64,000 nt of DNA from CAYYFX01 sp964571855. GTDB lineage: Bacteria > ARS69. The stretch spans positions 558,001 to 622,000 of the forward strand of contig CAZNDO010000001.1 in NCBI GenBank assembly GCA_964571855.1. The letters are read 5' to 3'. The notes beneath the pieces are model-generated. The model was not told where the DNA came from, did no database searches, and saw nothing but the letters and a program-made list of their open reading frames with translations. A program made the position numbers and the translations under genes. Within the stretch, counting starts at the first letter, position 1. Every line of letters starts with the position of its first letter. Shown here piece after piece: positions 29,028 through 35,765 of the stretch.

Positions 29028-31838
29028 TCAACGCCCGGGCTTGCTCGCCTCACCCGGTGCGGCCGCCGGCTGCGCGGCCGCCCGCCACTGGCGCTCCTCT
29101 CCCGCGCGCCCCAACTTCCGGTAGACAGCCGCCAGGCCCTCGGCCGCGTATCGCGTCCGCTCGTGGCCCGGCCCCAGCGCCTGGCTCAACGTGGCATGGG
29201 CGTCGAGCAACAGTGACTCGGCCTCGGCGGGATGGCCGAGGACCACACAGGCGTGGCCCAGGGCGCTGCGAACGACCGCGATGTTGGGATGCCCCGCCGG
29301 GAACGCGAGGGCGCCGCGCCGCGCCGCCTCGCGAAGGTGCGGCTCGGCCTCCCGGGCCCGCCCCTGATCGAGCAGGATCTTCCCCAGGTTGTAGCGCGCG
29401 GTGGCCGCACGGGGATCCGCCGGCCCTGACGCCGCGAGGAAGACCGAATCGGCCTCGACGAACAGCGACGCGGCCGCGTCGTAGCGCTTCTGCAGCCGGT
29501 AGAGCGAAGCCAGGTTGTTCAGCTCCACCGCGGTCTCCGGGTCCCGCGGGCCGAAGACGCGCCGTGCCATCTCCACGCCCTCGAGCCGCAGCGCAAGGGC
29601 TTCCTCGAGTCGTCCCTGATCCTGGATGGCGGTCGCCAGGCCGTTGATGGCCGACACGATCTTGGGGTGGTCGCCGCCGACGGATCGCTCGAGGATGTCG
29701 CGCGCCTCCCGGAGCACGGCTTCCGCTTCGCGGGCCCTCCCCTGCTCCGACAGGGTCAGGCCTAGATTGCCGAGCGTCTGACCGACGGACTCGTGCTGGG
29801 ACCCGACGACGCGACGATCGATCGCGACCGAGGCCTGGTAGAGACTCTCGGCGCTCGCGTAGCGGCCCTGCCGGCGGTGCACGTTGGCCAGGCGCGCCAG
29901 CGCGCCGGCGACGTCGTGATGCTCCTCGCCGCGGATCGCGAGGGCCACGTCCAGGGCCTCGCGGGCGAGGGCCTCCGACTCGTCGAGCATTCTGCGCCGC
30001 CCTTTGAGCTCCGACAGGTCCGTGAGGCTCGAGACGAGCTGCGCTCCGGACGATCCCCCGGCCCGGAAGCGCTCGCGCCGCATCGCGGCCGACTCGGTGA
30101 GCAGCGAGTCCGCTTCCGCAAGCCGGCCCTCGTCCGCGAGCACGGACCCCAGGATCTGGAGGTGGCGGCTGCGCAGCTCCGGGTCCGCGCCCTGCCCTTG
30201 GACCAGCGGCCCGAGTGCCGCCAGGCGCGCCTCGGCCGCTTCCAGCTTCCCGCCCAGCGCCTCCACCCGCGCCAGCAACAGCTGCCGCTCGATCACCGTC
30301 GCCGCGCTTGCGCCCGGCGTCCGCTCGGTCAGCGCCACCGCCCGCTCGGCGAACGGAGCGGCCTGCGCGAACAGTCCGAGGCCGAGGTAGGTGGAAGCCA
30401 GCGCGCTGCGAATGCCGGCCTCCGTCGCCGGGTTCGCGAAGGTCGAGTCGCCCAGCTCCGCCGCGGCGCGGTCCACGATCTCCCGCAGCGTGACCGCATG
30501 TCCCCCCGGGTTCTGCTCCGGATTGCCGGCCTCGAGCATTGCGGTGAGGAATGCGTTCACCGCGACGGCCGTCTCGGCCTGTCGCCGTGCCTCGTCCTCG
30601 GCGCGCGTGGCGCGGATCGCCTGGACTGCCGTCGCGAAGACCCCGGCGGCCAGGGCGAGCACGACGGCCGCGCCCGCGATCACCGCGCCGCGCCGGCGCC
30701 GGACCAGCTTCCGCAGGCGATATGCCGCGCCCGGCGGTCCGGCCTGCACCGGCTCCTCGCGCAGGTGACGCGCCAGGTCGTCGGCGAGCGAAGCGGGCGA
30801 CGGGTAGCGCCGCGACCGCTCCTTGTCCATCGCGCGCAGGATGATCCAGTCGAGATCGCCGCGCAGCGCGCGCGACGTGGGCGCGCGCTGGCTGGGTCGC
30901 GGCGGCTCCTCGTCGCGCAGGATCCGGCGGACCTCCTCCAGGCTCGTGCCGCGCAACCGCTCCGACTCGAACGGAAGATGCCCGGTGAGGAGCCGGTACA
31001 TCACGGCGCCGAGCGAGTAGACGTCGGTCCTCGTGTCGACGTCGATGCCGCCCGATCGCGCCTGCTCGGGGCTCATGTACTCGGGCGTCCCGAGGAACTC
31101 CTCGGGGAGGGTGCGCACGCCCCCGCTCTCCGTCGCCGGCAGGACGGCCTTCGCGATCCCGAAGTCGATCACCTTGGGAACGGGCTTGCCGTCGGACTCC
31201 GTGACGAGGATGTTGCCCGGCTTGAGGTCGCGGTGGATGACGCCTTTCTGGTGCGCGTGCTCCACCGCCCGGCACGTCGCGATCACGAGCTCGAGCATGG
31301 CGGCGCGGTCGGCGCCGGTCCGGTCGCACCACTCGGTGATGGGCTCGCCCGCGACCAGCTCCATCGCGAAGTAGGGGCGCCCCGAGTCGGTTTCGCCCGC
31401 GTCCAGCACGCGGGCCACTCCGGGGTGTTCCATCAGTGCCAGGGCCTGGCGCTCGGCGGCGAAGCGGGCGAGCACCGCGTGCGTGTCCATCCCGGCCTTG
31501 AGTACCTTGAGCGCGACCCGGCGCCGCACGGGCCGCTCCTGCTCCGCCTCGAACACCTCGCCGAAGCCGCCCTCGCCGAGCCGGCGGATGATGCGGTAGG
31601 GGCCGATCATCCCGGGCAGGTCCGGCGATGCGTCGGGAACCAGGCCCGGCCCCGGGTGCGCGACGAACGGCGGGAGCGTCGGAGTGTCGGGGTCGGCGTC
31701 CCGGACGAGCAGATCGAGCACCGCGGCCTTGAGGCCCGGATCCCCGGCGCACCGCACGTCGAGCAGCGCCTCGCGCTCGGCGGGCGGGAGCGCGACACAC
31801 TCGAGGAACAGCGACTCCAGTCGCTCGTGGCGGCTCAT
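29028..31838 (-). CDS. Transmembrane Ser/Thr protein kinase with TPR sensor (kinase 2)
   Basis: 936 residues. The helical cap (SLFLECVALPPAEREALLDVRCAGDP) leads to a kinase domain at ~79-355 with LGEGGFGEVFEAEQ, VALKVL, IHRDLKPGN (HRD 202-204), DFG (225-227), YMSPEQA and DVYSLGAVMYRLLTG. One membrane segment (AVIAGAAVVLALAAGVFATAV, ~385-405) is followed by a long TPR array to near the C-terminus. Its ATG is 3 bp behind an ECF sigma gene, and a giant surface protein follows, so the kinase sits inside a sigma-kinase-surface-protein operon. Its phosphorylation targets are unknown; the co-transcribed sigma factor is the natural candidate. Confidence 0.93.
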   Translation of the reverse strand: MSRHERLESLFLECVALPPAEREALLDVRCAGDPGLKAAVLDLLVRDADPDTPTLPPFVAHPGPGLVPDASPDLPGMIGPYRIIRRLGEGGFGEVFEAEQERPVRRRVALKVLKAGMDTHAVLARFAAERQALALMEHPGVARVLDAGETDSGRPYFAMELVAGEPITEWCDRTGADRAAMLELVIATCRAVEHAHQKGVIHRDLKPGNILVTESDGKPVPKVIDFGIAKAVLPATESGGVRTLPEEFLGTPEYMSPEQARSGGIDVDTRTDVYSLGAVMYRLLTGHLPFESERLRGTSLEEVRRILRDEEPPRPSQRAPTSRALRGDLDWIILRAMDKERSRRYPSPASLADDLARHLREEPVQAGPPGAAYRLRKLVRRRRGAVIAGAAVVLALAAGVFATAVQAIRATRAEDEARRQAETAVAVNAFLTAMLEAGNPEQNPGGHAVTLREIVDRAAAELGDSTFANPATEAGIRSALASTYLGLGLFAQAAPFAERAVALTERTPGASAATVIERQLLLARVEALGGKLEAAEARLAALGPLVQGQGADPELRSRHLQILGSVLADEGRLAEADSLLTESAAMRRERFRAGGSSGAQLVSSLTDLSELKGRRRMLDESEALAREALDVALAIRGEEHHDVAGALARLANVHRRQGRYASAESLYQASVAIDRRVVGSQHESVGQTLGNLGLTLSEQGRAREAEAVLREARDILERSVGGDHPKIVSAINGLATAIQDQGRLEEALALRLEGVEMARRVFGPRDPETAVELNNLASLYRLQKRYDAAASLFVEADSVFLAASGPADPRAATARYNLGKILLDQGRAREAEPHLREAARRGALAFPAGHPNIAVVRSALGHACVVLGHPAEAESLLLDAHATLSQALGPGHERTRYAAEGLAAVYRKLGRAGEERQWRAAAQPAAAPGEASKPGR

Positions 31839-31841
31839 GGC

Positions 31842-32468
31842 TCAGTCCCGGGCCGCCCCGCGGTCCGGCTCTCCCATCTCGGCCGCCAGCCACACCCGCA
31901 GGAAACGCCACTTCCTCTCGGCGGTCCGCACCGAGGCGCCGAGCAGGCCGGCGATCTCCTCGAGGCTGAGGCCCGCGTAGAACCGCAACAGCACGAGGTG
32001 GTGGCCATCCGGATCCTCCCGCTCGAGACGTCCGAGGGCGGCCTCGAGGGCGAGAACGTTCTCGGGCGGCGAGTCGAACGCCCAGGCCTCCTCGTCGAAC
32101 GGGACCGCTGCCGCGCCGCTGCCGCGCTTGCCGGCGTTCTTCCGCCGCGCCTGCTCGACCAGGATGTCGCGCATGGCGCGCGCGGCCGCGAAGTAGAAGT
32201 GCCGCAGGCTCTCCCACCCCGCCGGGCGGCGGTGGACGATACGGAGGTAGGCCTCGTGGACGAGAGCGGTCGTCTGGATCGTCTCCCCGCTCGGGAGCTT
32301 CGCGAGCCGCGAGGAGGCGAGTTGGCGCAGCTCGTCGTAGACGGCCGCGAAGACGCGGCGCCCCGCTTCGGCGTCGCCGGATACGGCGAGGTTCAACAAG
32401 GGCGTGATGTCGGCGGGCTCGGCCACGCGCAATCCCCGGCTTGCGGCGACGACGGGCGATTCTACCAT
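31842..32468 (-). CDS. ECF sigma factor (second of tandem pair, before kinase 2)
   Basis: 208 residues. The pattern is that of the TIGR02999-like ECF branch common in kinase-rich bacteria: VSGDAEAGRRVFAAVYDELRQLA (region 2 start), TTALVHEAYLRIVH, HFYFAAARAMRDILVEQARRK (region 2.4-like), then region 4 DGHHLVLLRFYAGLSLEEIAGLLGAS and SVRTAERKWRFLRVWL. The start at 32468 has only a weak ribosome site; an internal GTG is possible. It lies 23 bp behind another sigma gene of the same branch and 3 bp before kinase 2. No anti-sigma gene is present, so the kinase may take that role. Confidence 0.85.
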   Translation of the reverse strand: MVESPVVAASRGLRVAEPADITPLLNLAVSGDAEAGRRVFAAVYDELRQLASSRLAKLPSGETIQTTALVHEAYLRIVHRRPAGWESLRHFYFAAARAMRDILVEQARRKNAGKRGSGAAAVPFDEEAWAFDSPPENVLALEAALGRLEREDPDGHHLVLLRFYAGLSLEEIAGLLGASVRTAERKWRFLRVWLAAEMGEPDRGAARD

Positions 32469-32491
32469 GGCGCTCACGGGCGAACGGCGGC

Positions 32492-33064
32492 CTACCCCTT
32501 CTTCATCTCCTCGCTCAGCCAAGCCCTTGCCATCCGCCAGTCCAGCCGCACCGTCTGCACGGACACGCCGAGCACCTCCGCCACCTCCTCCTGCGTCATC
32601 CCCCCGAAGAAGCGGTAGACCACGCCCTTCGCCTGCCGGGCGCTGAGCTTCTCCAGGCGTTGCAGGGCCTCGTCCAAGTCCAGGAGCTCCGCCGCCTTGC
32701 CCGCGCCGGGGACGAGGTCGTCCTCGAACTCCACGATCTCGGCGCCGCCGCCGCGCTTGCCGGCGAGGCGCCGCTCCGCGTAGTTGATGAGGATGCGGCG
32801 CATCGCCTGGGCGGCGATGGCGAAGAAGTGCGCGCGGCTCTTCCAGTCCACGTTGCGCTGGTCCACGAGCTTCAGGTAGGCCTCGTGCACGAGCGCGGTG
32901 GCGTTCAGCGTGTGGTCCTTGCGCTCGCGGCGGAGCTGGCCGCGGGCGATGCCGCGCAGCTCGTCGTAGACCAGGGGCAGGAGCGAGTCCACGACCTTGG
33001 CGTCGCCGCCGGCGAGCTGGCCGAGGAGGACCGTGACGTCCCGGGGCGCGCGGGGCTCGGGCAT
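32492..33064 (-). CDS. ECF sigma factor (first of tandem pair)
   Basis: 190 residues from ATG 33064. Same branch as its neighbour: VTVLLGQLAGGDAKVVDSLLPLVYDELRGIA, NATALVHEAYLKLVDQ, SRAHFFAIAAQAMRRILINYAERR, and a C-terminal helix-turn-helix YRFFGGMTQEEVAEVLGVSVQTVRLDWRMARAWL. Region 3 is missing, as expected for ECF factors. The two tandem sigmas share pattern but differ clearly in sequence, so the duplication is not recent. The promoter they recognise cannot be read from this window alone. Confidence 0.88.
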   Translation of the reverse strand: MPEPRAPRDVTVLLGQLAGGDAKVVDSLLPLVYDELRGIARGQLRRERKDHTLNATALVHEAYLKLVDQRNVDWKSRAHFFAIAAQAMRRILINYAERRLAGKRGGGAEIVEFEDDLVPGAGKAAELLDLDEALQRLEKLSARQAKGVVYRFFGGMTQEEVAEVLGVSVQTVRLDWRMARAWLSEEMKKG

Positions 33065-33118
33065 TCCGGGAAGGTGCCACCGGCCGCGGGCGGCGTGCAA
33101 GCGTCCTTGCGGAAGCGG

Positions 33119-33604
33119 TCAGCCGGCGCGATCCCGCTCCTCGAGGAGGGCCTCCAGATCCGCCACCGCCAGGAGGTCCTTGGCGCGCCCGGCCGCGCGC
33201 TTCACTTCGATCAGCTTCTCCAGTCCGAGGAAGCGAACCTCGACGCCGAAGACCGTCGCGGAGACCGCGTGGGGAAGCAGGCGCTCGTAGTTCCCGCCGC
33301 CCGCGATCTCGCCCAGCAGGTCCACCGCCCCGATCGACGTGGTCAGGGTGAAGTTGAGACCGGTCTGGATCGTTTTCTCGTCCCACGTGAACGGGAGCCC
33401 GGGGGGCGCCCCACGCAGGTACGGATCGAACGGCGCAAGTGCTGCGATCACGCGCCGGAAGTTCGCCGGATCGCGGGCATACACGACGTCCAGATCCTGG
33501 GTGGGGATGGACGAACCGTGGAGCGTTCCGGCGAAACCGCCCACGATGATGAAGTCCACACCCTGCTGCGCGAGGACCCCGACCAGGCGCGCGAGGTCCG
33601 TCAT
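33119..33604 (-). CDS. AbiEii/DUF6036-like nucleotidyltransferase
   Basis: 161 residues. DFIIVGGFAGTLHGSSIPTQ followed by DLDVVYARDP is the GG...H-G...T-x-DLD signature of minimal nucleotidyltransferases of the AbiEii/MNT type, with AVDLLGEI and FLGLEKLIEVKRAAGRAKDL further on. Members of this fold act as toxins or as antitoxins in two-gene modules. The ATG shares ATGA with the stop of a 53-residue gene upstream, a layout usual for toxin-antitoxin pairs. Confidence 0.75.
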   Translation of the reverse strand: MTDLARLVGVLAQQGVDFIIVGGFAGTLHGSSIPTQDLDVVYARDPANFRRVIAALAPFDPYLRGAPPGLPFTWDEKTIQTGLNFTLTTSIGAVDLLGEIAGGGNYERLLPHAVSATVFGVEVRFLGLEKLIEVKRAAGRAKDLLAVADLEALLEERDRAG

Positions 33605-33762
33605 TGCCGCTCCCGCAGCCGCTGTCCGGCGCGCGCAACTTCCTCCGCCGCGCGCAGGAGCGCGATCAACTGCAGCGCACGCTGCTCCGGGGTCAGCTTG
33701 AGGTTCTCGCGAAGGAGCGTACGGTCGACGTCCTTCTTCAGCGCGCGGATGATGGCGTACAT
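33601..33762 (-). CDS. Small 53-residue partner of the nucleotidyltransferase
   Basis: The protein begins MYAIIRALKKDVDRTLLREN, continues LKLTPEQRALQLIALLRAAEE and ends in a basic RLRERQ. It is one helical domain with the LTPEQRA-type motif seen in short proteins encoded before nucleotidyltransferases. Its stop overlaps the next start as ATGA. It lies 9 bp after the MFS gene. It is shorter than usual gene-calling limits but the coupling and motif support it. It could be the antitoxin or a specificity subunit. Confidence 0.7.
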   Translation of the reverse strand: MYAIIRALKKDVDRTLLRENLKLTPEQRALQLIALLRAAEEVARAGQRLRERQ

Positions 33763-33771
33763 GCCGCGAGT

Positions 33772-34890
33772 CTAGTCCTGCCCGTCGCGCGGGTCCACCG
33801 TGCGGCACGCTCCCCGCTCCTCCGGCGGCCGGTGGTGACGGAACGCCCGCCACAGCAGGAGGTCATAGGCGATCTTCATCGCCGCGCCCAGGAACAGCGG
33901 CACGGCGAGGGACGTCCCCTGCATGAGCCACCCGCCGAAGGCCGGCGCCACCGCCCACGCGCCGAGGCGCACGAGGTGCGTGACCCCGGACGCGAACGTG
34001 CGCTCCTCCGGACGGACGACCGCCATCACGTAGGACTGCCGCGTGGGGACGTCCATCTCCACGAGGCCCTCGCGCAGCAGGAACAGGAGCGCCGCCACCG
34101 GGAAGTTCGGCGCGAACGCCACCGTCACGAGCAGGAGGCTGGACGGGATGTGCGTGAACACCATCGTGTTCACGAGCCCGATCCGTTTCGCCAGCCACGC
34201 CGCGCCCAGATGCGACAGCGCATTCGCCGCGCGCGCGCCGAAGAAGAGCACGCCCACCACGGCCTCCGACACGCCGAAGCGCTCGAAGAAGAAGAACGCC
34301 AGGAGCGCGGTGGTGAGGAAGCCGCCGGCGAGGCTGTCGAGCGCGAAGAGGGACGAGATGCGCCAGAGGATGCGCCGCGATTGCGGGGAGAGACGGACCG
34401 GGGGCGCCGCGGCGGCGGCGGGCGCGGGCTCGGCGGCCGGCGAGAGGCGCGCGTAGACGAACGCGGTGGCCAGGAGGATGCCGGAGTAGACCGCGAGCGT
34501 CGCGCGGCCCGCGGCGATCTCGTCCACGCCACCCGTGTGATGCAGGAGCGCCGGCAACCCCGCGAGCAGGCCGCCCAGCGCGTGCCCCACGTCCTGCAGC
34601 ACGTTGTACCAGGCGAAGGAGCGCGTGCGCGCGGCGTCGGGCGCCGCCGCGGCCACGAGGGTCTGGTCCAGGATGAGCGACGCGCCGCGGTCGCGGCCCA
34701 TGCCGTTGAGCATCCCGAGGAAGGACGCGGCCAGGAGCAGCGCGTGCGTGGAGGCGTAGGCCACGGCGATCCCGCCGGCGGCGCCGAGCAGCGCCACGAC
34801 CACGAGCGACCGGCGGCGGCCGAGGCGGTCGGCGAACAGCGTGACGAGGAGCGCCGCGGCGGTGGCTCCCGCCAGCCCGGCCGCCACCAC
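33772..34890 (-). CDS. MFS transporter; real N-terminus not assignable
   Basis: At least 372 residues with eleven visible hydrophobic segments and MFS landmarks such as FADRLGRRRSLVVVALLG and LVEMDVPTRQSYVMAVVRPEER. The GTG at 34890 lies inside the protein. The same frame continues upstream to about 35040 and encodes a plausible first membrane helix (LPLLYAAAFLRALATGLIGV, then GIHLARRGFDPAEIGAVV). Between 34891 and the divergent sigma gene the frame has no ATG, GTG or TTG, although GGAGGT sits near 35075. Either a rare start codon is used or a base is missing. The substrate is unknown. Confidence 0.8.
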   Translation of the reverse strand: MVAAGLAGATAAALLVTLFADRLGRRRSLVVVALLGAAGGIAVAYASTHALLLAASFLGMLNGMGRDRGASLILDQTLVAAAAPDAARTRSFAWYNVLQDVGHALGGLLAGLPALLHHTGGVDEIAAGRATLAVYSGILLATAFVYARLSPAAEPAPAAAAAPPVRLSPQSRRILWRISSLFALDSLAGGFLTTALLAFFFFERFGVSEAVVGVLFFGARAANALSHLGAAWLAKRIGLVNTMVFTHIPSSLLLVTVAFAPNFPVAALLFLLREGLVEMDVPTRQSYVMAVVRPEERTFASGVTHLVRLGAWAVAPAFGGWLMQGTSLAVPLFLGAAMKIAYDLLLWRAFRHHRPPEERGACRTVDPRDGQD

Positions 34891-35153
34891 CGCGCCGATC
34901 TCCGCGGGATCGAAGCCGCGCCGCGCGAGGTGGATCCCGATGAGGACCCCGATCAGCCCCGTGGCCAGCGCGCGCAGGAACGCGGCGGCGTAGAGGAGCG
35001 GGAGGTCACGGGCGTGCGGGGGAACGGCGGCCTCCGCGGCACGGGGGACGGGCGGCGCGCAGTCTACCCGATGCGCCGGACCTCCGCCGGGTCCGCGGGT
35101 TCCGCCCCGGCCGCCGGCGTCGTGTACGATCCCCGCACACCCCGGTGGAGCGC

Positions 35154-35765
35154 ATGGGAACCGACTGGATCACCACCTCCACGCTGTTGCTTCGCCTGCG
35201 CGACTTCGAGGACGCCGCGTGGCGTCATTTCGTGGAGCGCTTCCGCCGCCCCATCGTGGCGTTCGCGCTGGACCTGGGCGTTTCCCCCGAGGACGCGGAG
35301 GACGTGGCGCAGGACGCGCTGGGCGACTTCGCGCAGGCGTACCGCGAGGGCCGCTACGACCGCACCCGCGGGCAGCTGAGGCGTTGGCTCTTCGGCATTG
35401 CGTACCACCGCGCCGCGCGGCAAAGGCGACGCGCGGCGAAGGCGCGTGCGGAGCGCGCGCCCACGGACGCGCTGCTGGAGATCCCGGACGAGGCCGCCGC
35501 CGGCTCGTTGTGGGACCGGCGCTGGGACGCGGAGGTCCTGGAGGAGTGCGTGAAGCAGGCGCGCCGCGAGTTCTCGCCCGAGGTGTTCGCGGCGTTCGAG
35601 CTGGTGGTGGGCCAGGACCGCGCCCCCGCCGACGCCGCGCGTGACCTCGGCGTGGCCGTCAAGTCCGTGTACAACGCGAAGCATCGCGTGCTGCGCAGGA
35701 TCCGCGAGCTGCGCGCCGCGCTCGAGGCCACGGAGGAAGGCGATGACGCCGTGTCCGGACCCTGA
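35154..35765 (+). CDS. ECF sigma factor coupled to kinase 3
   Basis: 203 residues from ATG 35154 (an in-frame GTG at 35145 is possible). Region 2 reads FRRPIVAFALDLGVSPEDAEDVAQDALGDFAQAYREGRYD, then the basic GQLRRWLFGIAYHRAARQRRR; region 4 is SPEVFAAFELVVGQDRAPADAARDLGVAVKSVYNAKHRVL. It differs in type from the two sigmas at 31.8-33.1 kb. A TACGAT at 35125-35130 might be a -10 element. Its last 23 bases overlap the kinase 3 gene, so both are made together. Confidence 0.88.
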   Translation: MGTDWITTSTLLLRLRDFEDAAWRHFVERFRRPIVAFALDLGVSPEDAEDVAQDALGDFAQAYREGRYDRTRGQLRRWLFGIAYHRAARQRRRAAKARAERAPTDALLEIPDEAAAGSLWDRRWDAEVLEECVKQARREFSPEVFAAFELVVGQDRAPADAARDLGVAVKSVYNAKHRVLRRIRELRAALEATEEGDDAVSGP

